Assembly: GCA_030533445.1 (NCBI GenBank)
Contig: CM060065.1
Span: forward strand, 22,395,974 to 22,459,973
Source of the DNA: Cyprinodon diabolis
Taxonomy: Eukaryota; Chordata; Actinopteri; Cyprinodontiformes; Cyprinodontidae
Direction: 5' to 3'
DNA length: 64,000 nucleotides
This document shows positions 24,059 to 38,000 of the stretch, piece by piece. Position numbers and translations under genes: made by a program. Each line of letters opens with the position of its first letter. Position 1 is the stretch's first letter. The notes below the pieces were generated by a model, which made no database searches, was not told the DNA's origin, and saw only the letters and a program-made list of their open reading frames with translations.

Positions 24059-24343
24059 TCAGTATACATTAGTTTGGGGATTATTAGTTTCTGGGAAAAT
24101 CTTACATAACGTTTTATGATATAAAATGATATAAAACTGCTGGCTTTGGGCCAGGAGTAACTCACTCTCAACATTAGATAAATAAGCCACAAAAGGCCAG
24201 TGTTGCATACATATCAAGTACCTGGAGAGATTGGTAGGTGCATAGAGAACATGAAATAACAAAGCCTTTGACAGAACGGCAAAGCAAAGTTCATCCAAGA
24301 ACTTTGGGGGAGGCAAATCCAGGACACTGTCTGCAATTGGCAT
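24059..24343 (-). other. Unassigned open frame with splice-like flanks
   Basis: A 94-codon minus-strand frame beginning MPIADSVLDLPPPKFLDE. The start lies just after TTTAACTTCAG, which resembles an acceptor, and an internal CTCTCCAGGTACTTG resembles a donor. The host protein is continuous without it, so it is not a required exon. I do not recognise the product; it could be chance, a cassette exon or an element remnant. Confidence 0.15.
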
Positions 24344-26039
24344 TCCTGAAGTTAAACAAGTAAAAAAACAGAGACAGTCAGAAGTGTTATATATGGGCTA
24401 AAGAGAGAGAGAGAAAAAAAAAACAACTGAGCAAGAAAAAAATGAATATGTGAAACAGCATTGGTAGATGAACTGAGCTGCTGATACAAATTGTGTTTCA
24501 CCTTAAAAAAAAGCATTGATATCCCAAAAGATCTGAAACATGTCAATAAAACTGCCAACTCACTATTTTAAGAGCTTCTCTTCATGACAAAACTGAACAT
24601 CCTTTAAGTTCTCTGCCAGAAAAGGTGCCCGCATGCCTGCCCTTCCAGTTTTTATTCGTTTTAACTTCTTTTTATTCTGCCTCCAACAGCAGCAAGAAAT
24701 TTCAGACTCATTCATCAACTCTGTTTATCTGAGGCAGCCCAGGTCAGAGGTAAACATCTCAGCGTGGAAACTGGAAGATAAAGCATCAAATTGGTATTCT
24801 CCAGACATAAACTTTCACTTTGAGCCAATAATAAAAACACACTAAGCTATTGTGGTATCTGATTATATTCTGAGTTGTAGGTTTGGAAAGCCAAATGTAA
24901 ATACTAAGAGTGTTTATAGAAGGTAATGTAAGGATCTCTGATCTCTTTAGCTGGAAGCTAAGGATCCATATATGGGGATGTGCAATGTCAGTGTGTGTGG
25001 GTCTGTGAGCTCTTAGAAGCTATAAGGAGCTGTAATCATTGTTCTTTAAGAATTCTTCCATTGTCTTTGACTCTCCAGGATTGTTGCAGCAATCTGTATC
25101 AATATGGGCCTTATTGTAATAGTATTCACATGTTAAACTAAGTTTGCATCCTAAAGATGTGCCCTATAGAGCGGTGACTTGACAAAATTATACCTCAATA
25201 TCTAAAAAGAGGAGGAAATTAAAGGATTGTATCTTGTTAACTTAGTAATTAATTTTTTAAGGAAAAAAATTTACATTTAATTTGAAGAAAATTAGTATTT
25301 ATATTTATATATTTATTAAACAAATCTGTCTTCAAATGTGTGTGCAGAATCCATGGCTGCATGTGAATTACACAGAATTTACAAACAACCAGACTTGTCC
25401 CTTAGCATGTTATGATTTTTTTTTTCCCTCAGGTTTAAATAATAAAAGTGTACCAATTGAAATATTTGAGAAGATTATTGGATATAAAGTCTGGTACTCC
25501 TGGTCTTCTGAGAATAATTGTTATGAAATTCCATTTTATTGAAAATGTTGTGTATGTATAAAATCCTTCTGGTCATCCGGATGTTGCTTTGCATTAACTT
25601 TGTCAATTCTGCTGCATGGTCTATGCATCTTCATTAGTGCACAATTAATGGTGCTTTCCTGAGGGGGAGGTGATTATTGCTTTCTCTGCAGTCATTTAAC
25701 ATGGATATTTCTTGAAATTCCATATCTCACTGTTACATAATAATAGCTGAGTGTGTGAACTAAAAGCTAAAGATGGTTAAATGATTATTAAAGATTCAGT
25801 TCATCTGAGCCTTGGCAGGCATTCCTGTGCCTCACTGACCCCCAACACAGGTGTCTCCCAAGGCTCTATATGGTTCCCCTTCTTTTCCAGCTATTTACTC
25901 CAAGAAAAATGATATAATCATTGCTGTATTCATCACATTGGGATGTGGATGACAAAAAAAAGAAATAAAAATCATGGAATTAATTCCTGCAAACTGGAGA
26001 TGATTGTGGTATAAAAGCCCTAGAATGAAACGAAAGGTT

Positions 26040-26702
26040 TCTTCCTTTTATGTTATGCTCATGAATATTTAGATGAGCTTTGCGCTGATTGGTTGGTTTA
26101 CAACAAGCAAAGCTGCTGAGCAAAGATGCATCATAGCAACAAGCACTCACTCACTTACTTTTCAAAAATGTCTGGGGGGAATTTGAAGATCGTCCTGGAT
26201 TTTGGTCAACCACAGTCCTGCATGTAGTCGAAACAAACCGGTTTGGACAGAGCGACTGAGCCCAACACGACACCCACGGCTCAGTGCTTCCCTTGCCCCG
26301 CCTGCTAGACCGGGCATGGTAAGACAGGCGGGGGGAAGCATACAATCACCTGGTCGGGTTTGGTCGCTCCGTCCCTGGCTGGCTTGTTTCGAATGCCCGG
26401 TCCAGTCCAGTCAGCTGTCGAGTCTTCGGATCCTTGGGAAGACTGTGAAAATGTCTTCACAGTCTGTATGTGAATGTATGTCAATTTCGGGGCATGACAA
26501 AAGTACATGCCAGAACCAAATAAGACAACATCCCCGAAAAGACGTCAATTAGGTGCTTCGGTTGAATACGACCCTTTTATGGTGGAAGTTTAGAGGTTTC
26601 AATGCGGTTTGAACTTCTCTGTACGCCCATTTCACCCACTGAACTATTGTTACTCATCTATAACAATCTAAACTCGGTTTTGCATTCTATGACCCCTTTA
26701 AG
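26040..26702. repeat. Possible MITE with internal GC-rich inverted repeat
   Basis: The right edge CTATGACCCCTTTAA resembles the end of a fish MITE. Inside, TCGAAACAAACC (26228 on) and GGCTTGTTTCGA (to 26392) head imperfect inverted arms of about 40 bp around a loop of about 90 bp. The part CCTGGATTTTGGTCAACCAC recurs in diverged form near 52978. The left end is uncertain. Confidence 0.4.
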
Positions 26703-28845
26703 CCAGTCATCAGTGCTGAGATCACGACAGTCAATATTGTAACACTCTTTAGAAGGAAAGTGTAGTTAATAGTGTAGTTAATATCCATTAAAAAGAGAAT
26801 AACTGGCATGTTAAAAACATCAAAAACATATTGATGATAAAAATTCAGAACCATAATGTCTATATTACTCTACACATGCTTAAGATGAATGTTTAGCAGC
26901 CATGAAATCCATAAATGTATGCTTCCATTATATGCATTGAATCGTGCAAAACACACAATCAAAATTTAAATTAGCTTTTTCACTTTATGTCTACATGATG
27001 TGCAAACAAAATTAAGAGCAATTATGTCTCTATAAGAAATCTTGCTCCAAAGAAACAAGAACAAATCAGTTGATAACTAAATGATGACCCACATAATGGG
27101 ATGTAACAAAAATCTAAATGATGCTTTTTTGAAGGAGATTATACTCTCCTTATTTGCTTTTAACCTCTGGAGAAAAGAGTTGCTCAATAATTGATAGTTT
27201 GATCAGCTGGGGGATTGGGAAAATGAGTATCTGAAGCACCGTTTGCATCCTCTGACTGCAGCACAAATTAGTATTTAGTCTGCAGCAGCACTGCGACACA
27301 ACACAATTTATTTTCAATTATCCCTGTGCCATGAGAGATGGAAGCAATGTTGTTTTGTTTTTGCTGCTGCTCAACAGATCACACAGCCTCTGATACATTT
27401 TCCCTCTGACATTGAGTATCAATCCTCCAGCCCCTGCAGGGATCGGGCACATCTGTGCACTAAAAACATGCTTAAAGGACAATGAGAGAAGCAGCTATAA
27501 GTGCTGATTTTTTTTTTCTTTTTTTGAAAAAATAGGTAAAAGTTGAGAGATCATACCACAGGAGCTGGTAAATTGCACTGCTTTAGGGAAAAGTAAAAGT
27601 ATTAAATCCCAGACAGCCCTATGGTTAAACTGTAATCAAGAAAGAAAACTTAGTGTATCTTGCAGTGCTTTAACAAAAGGAGTGTCAGCTGTGTTCTCAT
27701 TGGCTGGTAGGAAAAAACAGATAACTTTATGTACTCAACTCCAATGAAGGAATTATTTAGTGTGTGCATTTGAGAACACTGAGCTTGCGTGAATTACAAC
27801 CAGATCTTCGGGATTAGGTGTGACAGAGGGTGAGTGACCCTGAGTTCAGCGCTGGTCCAAATAAACAGTGGAGGTGTTGATACTAACTCAAGGCAGCAGG
27901 GCCCAAAGGGACGTCACACAATACCAGCTATATTAAATTTAAAACCACACACTGTTGAAACCAGATGTTAACATACACCACATACAAAGAAAGATCATCT
28001 TTTTTTCCCCTCACTGTCTGATATTAAACCACACTAAATGTTCATGTTGTAGGTCTTTTAGTAATACCAAACTATTGCTAAATACCAGAATAATGAGAGA
28101 GAATGAAGGATTTAAAGACTTTTATAAAACCGTACTTATTTTTTAGAAGATGGCATGGACTAAAATTATGATGCTTTTAAAAACATGGCAGTTTCTAATA
28201 GGTTATTTCTAAACATATTAGCGAAAATATTAAGGCAAAAGCTACTCCTCTTAAGTGTGACTTAAGAAGGAAAATTGAGAAGGAAAATTGCGGATCTAAA
28301 CAGGTCCGGTTCATCCTTTGATACTTAAACATTTTTGAATGTATTCAACATTTAAAACAACTATAAACAGGATAGGGCTGTACATTCATTGTATCATTAA
28401 GAGGCATTTTTGTGTCTCAGCGATGAATGTTTTTTGCTGTAAAATGTCTGCTCCAACTCCAGAAAAAGAAGCTGCTGCTAAGGTATAGTCGTTATGCACA
28501 GAGAGATGAGTCTTGCACAGAAATGTGCTGAAGCGCCATTCAGCGAGAAAGAACCCATTACTCGGAAAGCAACACATATAGGTTTGTAAATGAAAAGAGG
28601 GTTAAAAATCTGAACTTTTTGTGCCCTGTGGTCCGATCATGTTATCAGGGCTTTTTAAGGCAGTGAGGGCTTATTCACTTTGCAAAACAGATTGCACCCT
28701 GAATTGAAAATATGTGAAAACACTGCAGACATATCAACCTAGAGGTTAACATTCTGGCACCCTAGGGATTCATAAAAAAAACGCTTACTATGCCAGGCAG
28801 TAGGAAAGTAGTTTTGCTTGTATTTGTAGCCAGTTTAAAGAACTG

Positions 28846-30350
28846 CAGGTCCTTCTTAAAATATTAGCATATTGTGTAAAAGTTCCTTATTTTCTATAAT
28901 GTAATGATAAAACTTGAATATTCATATATTTTAGATTCATTGCGCACAATATTTCAGGTCTTTTATTGTCTTAATACGGATGATTTTGGCATCCAGCTCA
29001 TGAAAACCCAAAATTCCTATCTCACAAAATTAGCATATCATGAAAAAAGTCTCTAAACGAGCTAAGCACCTAATCATCTGAATCAACAAATCAACTCTAA
29101 ACACCTGCAAAAGATTCCTGAGGCCTTTAAAACTCCCAGCCTGGTTCATCACTCAAAACCCCAATCATGGGTAAGACTGCCGACCTGACTGCTGGCCAGA
29201 AGGCCATCACTGACAAACTGAAGCAAGAGGGTTTGACACAGAAAGAGATTTCTGAATGAATAGGCTGTTCCCAGAGTGCTGTATCAAGGCCTCAGTTGGA
29301 AGTCTGTGGGAAGAAAAAGGGGTCGCAGAAAATGCTGTACAGCAAGAAGAGGTGACCGGACCATGAGGAAGATTGTGGAGAAGGGCCGATTCCAGACCTT
29401 GGTGGACCTGCGGAAGCAGTGGACTGATTCTGGGCTAGAAACATCCAGAGCCACCGTGCATAGGCGTGTGCAGGAAATGGGCTACAGGTGCCGCATTTCC
29501 CAGGCCAAGCCCATTTTGAACCAGAAACAGCAGCAGAGGCGCCTGACCTGGGCTACAGAGAAGCAGCACTGGACAGTTGCTCAGTTTTGCATGTCATTTG
29601 GAAATCAAGGTGCCAGAGTCTGGATGAAGACTGGGGAGAAGGAAATACCAAAATGCCAGAAGTCCAGGGTGAAGTACCCTCAGTCAGTGATGGTGTCAAT
29701 GCAGCTAGCCATCAGGAGATCTTGGAGCACTTCATGCTTTCATCTGCTGAAAAGCTTTATGGAGATGAAGATTTCATTTTTCAGCACGACCTAGCACCTG
29801 CTCACAGTGTCAAAACCGCTGGGAAATGGTTTACTGACCATGGTATCACTGTGCTCATTGGCCTGCCAACTCTCCTGACCTGAACCCCATAGACAATCTG
29901 TGGGATATTGTGAAGAGAAAGTTGAGAGATGCAACACTGTGGATGATCTAAAGGCTGCTATCGAAGCATCCTGGGCCTCCATAACACCTCAGCAGTGCCA
30001 CAAGCTGATTGCCTCCATGCCACGCCGCATTGAAGCAGTCATTTCTGCAAAAGGATTCCCGACCAAGTATTGAGTGCATAACTGTATATAATTATTTGAA
30101 GGTTGACTTTTTATGTATTAAGAACACTTTTCTTTTATTGGTTGGATAAAATATGCTAATTTTGTGAGATAGGAATTTTGGGTTTTCATGAGCTGGATGC
30201 CAAAATAATTTTTAGCAAGACAATAAAAGACCTGAAATATTTTAGTTAGTGTGCAATGAACCTAAAACATATGAATGTTCAAGTTTTATCATTACATAAT
30301 AGAAAATAATGAACTTTATCACAATATGCTAATATTTTGAGAAGGACCTG
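28846..30350 (+). mobile_element. Tc1-like element 3, decayed relative of element 2
   Basis: Ends read CAGGTCCTTCTTAAAATATT at left and, in reverse complement, CAGGTCCTTCTCAAAATATT at right; TA follows at 30351-30352, while the left flank is TG, a mutated target. Long inverted repeats of about 200 bp are visible but differ by many substitutions and a short deletion, and inner direct repeats (AAAATTAGCATATCATGAAA) persist. Total length is about 1505 bp. It is clearly older than elements 1 and 2. Confidence 0.92.
29167..30073 (+). pseudogene. Tc1 transposase remnant (element 3)
   Basis: The start MGKTADLTAGQKAI matches the transposase of element 2. Damage visible: a TGA at codon 31 (29257-29259); a frameshift soon after; an in-frame deletion of about 36 nt at about 29583 that removes the segment holding the first catalytic Asp (frame reads HWTVAQFCMSFGNQG); a deletion of about 57 nt near 29693 with frameshift; and a further shift near 29858. 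The NPIENLW motif reads NPIDNLW, so the catalytic Glu is Asp. The end KGFPTKY and its stop are preserved. It is non-functional, though its ends could in principle still be recognised by a related transposase (inference). Confidence 0.92.
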
Positions 30351-33300
30351 TATATGGTTTTAATCTATCAATCTATCAATGTTCTTTCTGTCTCGCACAA
30401 CTATAAGAAACATACAGAGACTGTACTGTCTCTGTAAAGTGTCTTATAAGTGTCTTATAAAGGAGATATTACAGTGGATACCTGAAACTGCTGTATACAT
30501 TTGCATTGTCACAGATATTAAACTACAAGATTTGGTTTAACACACAAAGCCAAGCCTAAGAAAAGCATCTTCCATCCCATCATCTATTTAAAGATTATAT
30601 CAAAATTATACAAGGAGGATATTTTTACTGTCATACAACCAAAGATGCAGAGTAGAGACTGTATGCACATAGAAATAATAGCATGATGTTGCCTCTCATC
30701 AGAGATAAGATATTACCCCATTAAACTGGACCATTAGGTTGCTTTCTTATATTTTTATGCTTTTCTTTCTAAATTTAAGAATAGAAACAAATCATTTATT
30801 TTCTTGTTGACCATGGAAGTAAAAGAAACACCTAGCCTCTGGGCTGTGATGAGTAGTCATCTTGACAGCATGTCAGATTGCATCTCCGCAGGATGTGATG
30901 GATTTGTACTTGTAGTCAGAGGAATCAAGACAAAGCTACAGTCCAACATCTTTTATTGACATGAGACGTGAGGAAAAGGCTACAGGTGAACAAAAACACA
31001 TTCATACTCTGAAGCATGTTCTGAATTTATGCTCTACAATGCCTCAAATAGAGCCCTCAACACCTAAAACTCTTAATACTAAAATTAAGACACAAGTTGA
31101 GTAGACAGATCACCTGTTGGGTGGAAATATCTGTTGGGTTAAGAACAGTGGAGGCTTTATGTAATGAGAGGAGTCCATCTTGGTGCCAGTGTTCGCAGTT
31201 ATTGATTAAAACTCAACATGAAAGACAATATTGCCCATAGGGTCAGTAGCTGATTAACCCCCACATCTGCACATTAATCAACCGCTGACCTCTAAAGAGC
31301 TAAAGCAAAGACTGTCTGCCTTTCTCCGCCGGACTCCCCAGGCTGTCTGTGGGGGGGCAGCTGTAATAAGACGGCTGTAATGATGATGGTCCCAATAGAC
31401 ACCCGATGCAGAAATGCAACTTTCTTCAAGCTGCTGCACGAGGTATTCTTTTTAAGGAAAATAATGATGATTGTGTCTCCATTAAAGGAGACAGAGATTT
31501 AGATGGGCATCTAAACCGATAACGTATGACATACAAGTGTCTGCCAGACACAGGTTTCACAGAAACTATAAATTCAAAACTATGTATACATTTTGTTTTA
31601 TACAAATCTGATTTTATGCAGACTTTCTGCAAATATGGTCCCTGAATGTTGACCTTATACTACATATTTTACAAACTTAAAATTAAATAAAAAATGATCT
31701 CCGGTTTTCTGGCTTTGTGTCTAATATTAACCAAAACTGTGAGCTTGGCCGTTATCTTGCACCAAAAAGGTTCTGGGTGTGAATCTCTGCTGTTTGCATT
31801 GCACACATTATTAGCGGTCCATTCATAGATTCTTAGAGGTCCTCCCACATTCTAATAACATGCAGGGTTGGGTTTACTGCCCTTAGATAGCAGTGCTCCT
31901 AGATATCAGTGTATGACTGCATGGTTTGCACAATGACCTACATTTTTCTATGACTCCAAGAATTTAGTGAATAAGGATAGATTTTGCATTCTGATCCCAG
32001 ATCTTGTCATTGTTTCCTCAGCAAATATCTGTTAATTACTCATATAATAATAATTCACATTCCATCTCAAACTAATTTAGTAGATATGATGAGAAGGGGA
32101 TATTTGAATATATGTATGTACATATAAGAATATACTTTTAAGTAAGCATTTATAATACTAATCTGCCTTAGTTTGATTTTGGAAATAACTTTTATGAGAG
32201 GCACGTAATTGTATTTATTCTCCGTTTCTTTGAGAAGCTTAATCAAGCTGCTGCTCCTGTGAGCTATCTGATAAGAGGGTCTTTCTAGTTCATATTCTAA
32301 TTAATACGGAGTCTCACTTCCTGCATCCAGAGCCTTAAGGGAGAACAGCATTCAATAGGAATTATACTCAGTATTAAAAAAGGCTTCTGTCCCCACAGCT
32401 GGCAGTGCTCTTTGTAGCTTTCTGTGACAATTACAATCTGATCTTGTGCCACTTCCTGTCACTTAAAGTAGAAATACTTTTAAATACTTGCTAATACTTG
32501 CTTTTAAAATAAAGCAACAATCAGTTTCATAATATGGCTCATTGGGACACTGTGTCTATCTCAGGTCAATAGTGTTACAGTGTTATTCTATTCTGTATTC
32601 CTTGTGGTATAAAATAAATAATGTATTTAGTTTCTGAATTAATTTATTTTTTCCCACATTATGAAAAAAACTCCATACACTGACAGATAAATATTTATTT
32701 ATGGTTCCATTTTGTCTCAAGAAAATAGCACAATATATTTTTGCAGTTTTATAATCTAACAATAGTCTAATTTTAAGTGGGGAATTTCTTTACCTATCCT
32801 CAGCTGCCCATATCTCTGTCAAATCATTTAACATGTCTTTAACTGTTGGCCTCTTTGTATCTTAGTTGATTAGTGCAGCGTATGATGTATTTATTAGCAT
32901 TGTTAGTGCTCAACACAGATTAATCAAAAATCAAACCTTTAACCCAGCCTCTCATGCTCACAAAATAACAAATCACAGAGGCACAATGCCACCAGCCACT
33001 TAGATTGAAAAGATGACCTTAGATTAGTTCCTAGAGATTTACTTTAAAACCAGGCTTTAAGAGTAAGAGGAATGTGTTTAAGACTAATCAATGAAGTACA
33101 CATTGATTTCAAATCTCAAATAAAGTTCTTCCAAGACAAGCTCTTTCAGTCACGTCTTTATTGACTTTGCTTTGGGGACACTGGAACTGATCGAGCCATT
33201 TTCAAATTGCTTTCACTGGAACTAAGGGGCTGAGCCCAGTGAATATCTGTGGGATTTATGATTTTAAGTTGTGCATTTTGCATAATTTGTGCTACTGGTA

Positions 33301-34529
33301 TAGCACATAAAGTAATGAGAAACCAAATGCTTTGGCAAAATGTCATTTGAATTGAGCCTCAGATTTTAATTTAGCAAATCAGAGCAATGTAGGATGCGAC
33401 TCAGCAGGGAAATTGTATCTAATACTCACCAGGCATTAAATGCAGTAGCTTTAAAATCCGTAGTACAAGGCTCAGCTACGTTGATCACACAGAAACACTA
33501 TTCAACCAAATGAAATGGTAGCATGACTGCAGTAAAAACAGAGAGAAAAAAGAAATGAAAGTAACCCAACTAATCATCGGCTCCATTTGTATCTGTTCAA
33601 AGTCAAATTGGTTTGGAGAACAAATATACTGACTGGCCAATTTGGGTTCATTCTTGACAGGTTCTCAGTGTGTGAGTAGAAAGACGGTGATGTGAGGACC
33701 AGCGGGAGGCAGAGAGTGTCAGCGCAAATAAAAACTGACCGCAAGTGACAGGCAAACTGTGACAGTCCTGGGGCCCACTCAAACACACAGTCTTGTGAAC
33801 TCTCCTTCAGCTTGGCTGATAAATGAAGAGCAAACAAACTCGTTATTCAGGTTGGCAGTGAGGTGGCTTCAGACGGCCTCTCCTCAACAGGAGCGATTTA
33901 GGTGATCCCTCCAAGTTGGCAGATTTCCACGGTCGTTAAATGTTTCAAAGCAAGATTTCTTCATTCCTTGATCCCTGTTTACTGAGCTCCCTCCAGTAGC
34001 CGCTTCTGAACACTTAAGCTTCCCTACTCATATTTGGTTGCACTTACAGTAATCTAACAAATTAAAGTAATGGAATTGAGAGCTTATATCCAAGAACAAA
34101 ATATCTCACATAGCATTAGATTACCTAGAGGCACTTTGACAAGCCCTGATAATTATATCCATGCAGAACTGTTAGATGGATTCAAAAAGGATGTTGTTTA
34201 GCGATTGTGAAAAATTGTAGATTTTCCTTTGGCTGAGGACAAGAATATTGTCCAAAGAAACACAAAGTTCAGTTTCTGACTTTAACTCAGCCCCTCAGGC
34301 CACATCACAGCAGTGACACTTTTATATGAACATAAGATCTACAGCACCTCTGCTCACTAAAGAGAGATCTGTGTGTTGTTCTAGGAGTCTATATAAGACA
34401 GACGAGGCGTGTTAACTATTTTCTGTGTCTTTATTTCTTAGCTCCAGCATAACCTTTCCAGTACTGAGCTACATTTTAGAACCCTGTTGCATGCTGGGTA
34501 TTGGTGTTCTACAGCTTTCAGGCTCTTAA

Positions 34530-35021
34530 AGCTACAGTGTGTAACTTAAGCGACATTTAGCGGTCAGACTGCAGCAACATGAACATCTCCCCCCCACCGC
34601 TTCTCCCCCCCAACAGTACGGCGAGCGTTACGGGACCAAATGTCTTCCACGATGTCCGCATCACCTACCTTCTCAAGTGATGAGGTTTGTTTACATAGAT
34701 AATTTTACAGATAGTATTTCATTAGTCTGTGTAGGGTATAGATTTCATGTAGACTTAAGATAATAAATATACCCGTTATTTTTTCTACATTGTTGTGACG
34801 TTTTGGCGATCTCGCAATCACTAGTTTGTTGGCTCTTCGCAAAGATGTCTGCCTCCATGGCTGCGAGACCCGCTCCTATGTAATTATAAATAACGAATTC
34901 TAAGGCAACACAAATATTAAGGTTAAGAGGCTGAGCTCGTAGATGATGATAAATAACATAGTTATGTATAATATATTACATTTCTGACTGTATATCCCTG
35001 TAATTATTACACACTGTAGCT
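34530..35021. mobile_element. MITE flanked by TTAA, piggyBac-like size and target
   Basis: Inverted ends AGCTACAGTGTGTAA (34530 on) and TTACACACTGTAGCT (to 35021) are perfect over 15 bp and lie between TTAA copies at 34526-34529 and 35022-35025. There is no coding capacity. The text just inside the left end (GACATTTAGCGGTCAGACTG) resembles a MITE group common in teleosts. Assignment to piggyBac rests on TTAA only. Confidence 0.8.
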
Positions 35022-38000
35022 TTAATATAATTTGAAGGAAGTTTAATATAATATATTGCAAACTGGGCTTTTAGATACAAATAACTATAAAAATATAAAC
35101 AATCATAATTTTGTTTTTAGACTTTATTCATTCTGAGGACCTTTTCCTGTCCTTATAGCTATAATCCTCTTTACATTATGAAAGAATAGATTATATCTTT
35201 AACAATGTGCCTTCTAAACTGAGATTAGTGGGTCAAAGGTCATCTTATACCCCAATATGTAAAGTTTAGCAATCACAAATATACAGTAATAGTATTTGCT
35301 GTGGCAATATCTGGGAAAGATGTTTAATGTTAAATCAAAGAAACACTAAAGAAAAACATAAATAGTGCATTTTCACATTAGATGAATGTGCAGAGGGAAT
35401 GTGTATCTCTCTGTGGCCCCATATTTAATCAGCTGAACTGTTTAGCCTTTATGAAGAAAGCAAGATTTAATTTGCAGATATGCTTTGATACCAATGAGAT
35501 ATTATTACAGCTGGCTTTGGCTGGGCTCTCTTTATTGTATCTGCATCCCGAGAGACAAATTTTAAGTCCCTATATGACTGCTGGTTCTATGCCAGCTCTT
35601 TATAGCATATGGGAAAAAAGATAACTAAATATATCTCTGACCATTATGGTGAGAGGATGGAAATGGTCTTCATTGCTTTTTATCTGCTTATTTTATTTCA
35701 TTTTCAAATAAATCCATACACTTCCATAAACACCAGCCTTCAAAAAGTCTAATTGTATAAACCTGTGCATGTGGACATTTTTCCATCGCACTGTCTGTCT
35801 AAGACTCAGACCGACACGCTTCCTTCATCCCTTCTTTCAGCACGTCCTGACAGGTGGTCCTGTGGGACACATCTTAGCAGGCAGCAGGCTTCATCTTGCC
35901 ATAAAACCTTACTCTGGGTCAGGGATAATGGGAGAGTAGAATGTTAGGAGAATCCAAGAACTGTTAGAATAAGATCAGTTGTGCAGGTTACAGCTTCAGC
36001 TCTAATGCTTTGTTGACCAGTTTTATAAATTACACAAAAGAACCCATCCCATGTGTTTTTAATGACCCATGCTGTACCAAAAGAGGTAACCCTCAGTGAG
36101 CATGAATGCTAACAAGTAAACAGGAGGCCTATGCAGTGATCTCCAAGTGATTAAATTACAATGAGTTTATTTTGTAATTCCAATTTTTGATGGTTTCTTA
36201 GATTTATTGCTGCTCATTTCATATGTTGACAAACTAACCTAATCTTTAATTATGTCATCATAAACTGTTCAGCAATTTTTTAAAAACCTTTTGGTTTGAT
36301 CTTCTTCTTTTTCCATCAAAAAATGACTTGTCTCCAGCTCATCCAGATGCCTCAGGGGCGTCATATGAAATCTCTGCCACTTCCTGACTGTTCATCTACA
36401 ACCAAGATCTAGCTAATATATCCACTCCTGTCAGTTTCTTAATATTACTACACCGTTAAAACTAGCAAACAAAAATATTTCAAATCAATTCCTTGTTCAT
36501 CAGTGCATACTGTTTCTGTCTTACTCAATGTTGTGTACTCGTCAGCAGACTCGTCAGCAGACGTTGTGCATTTCCAGTTCTGATCCAGCACATAAAACAC
36601 ATTAATTTTTATAAAACCTTACTACAAACTACAACAGAGTGCAGAGGCAAAATTTCAAAGATTTTTTTATACTTGAATGAATTCTTTAAAAACACTGCAG
36701 CCTTTTTTCATTGATAAAACTAAAGCTGGTTTCAATTAATTATATTTTCAATAGGATCTTTGATGTGTTCTCTTGCAAACTGGAAAGAAGAACAAAGCAT
36801 TTATCAATTCTGTGGACTTGTGTTCCTTAGTGGTGGAAGAAAAATAATGAGATCCCCTATATGTGGAGACCAACAGCAGGTTTTCCTCCCACACTTACTG
36901 TATGGTGCTTTACTGGTAAAAAGCTGAGCCATGTTCAGGCCAATCTATAACAGAAAAAAAAAAATAAAGAGATGTTTACCATTTAAAAATTATTAATATA
37001 ATGCCTGTAAAAAAAGGATAGTATCGAATTCCACTCTTTTATTCTTTTTTTTCCCCTACAGAACATGCTGTTTTCATTAAAATTTCTGTTTTAGGAACAA
37101 ACATGATTGGTCCAGCTCCCAAAAGATTATACGTATATAGGTATAGAAAACATTATTTAGTGATTTGCAACACTAATTTGCTAGAAAAACAAATGAGGTA
37201 CCTCAGAAATGAGGTATTAATGCATCTTGTGTCAGTGTTAGATTTTTTTATTTCTTAAATTGCTGTGGCATTAGGAGGAAGTTCATGACCGAAAAGGTCC
37301 ATTCATGGTGCAAGCTCTGGACACGAAAGGTCAAAAGTCCACACTGAGTTGTTTTTCTGCATACCCAGCAGCGACACTGCATGTGTCTTCAGCAGCCAAA
37401 TATAAGCAGTGAAAACGATGGCTGAAGTTGTGCTGCAGTATCAGCTCACTCAGCTGTGAAATATGGCTGACATGACTGTGTGCAAACCACAATTACGCCT
37501 TGAATCCCTGACAAGTGACCACAGAGCACTAGTTGTTCATTCAACTGTGCAATATGAACTGGTGGACCCTGCCTGCAATGCCTCTATTTGCCCAAAACAC
37601 AATCGCTGCGATGTCACACACAGTCCCTGGTATTTGCAGCAGAAAGAGATTGGCACCAAAGTGACAGGAGGGAGAAGGGCCTATTTGTGCTAGTTAACAA
37701 TAGATGAAAGTGAAGGAGAGCTTTATTGTGTGCTCTTAGATGATCTGCCTACAGTGTATTTCTCATCAACCATAACTGTTTTTTCTCGATATAGCATTAA
37801 TGTTTAATTAAATTTGGCAAAGAACAGGATTCCCTTCTCTCTGGACCTCTGCAATGTTTATATTATGTTTAAAACAGCTTAGTTTAAGGTTGTTTGATGT
37901 GGTTCTTCGTATTTGTTTCAATTAACTTTTTATAGAAAAAATATTCAATAAATATAGATTTCTGATGCATTTCTTTTAAGTTCTAAGCCTTATTTCACAA

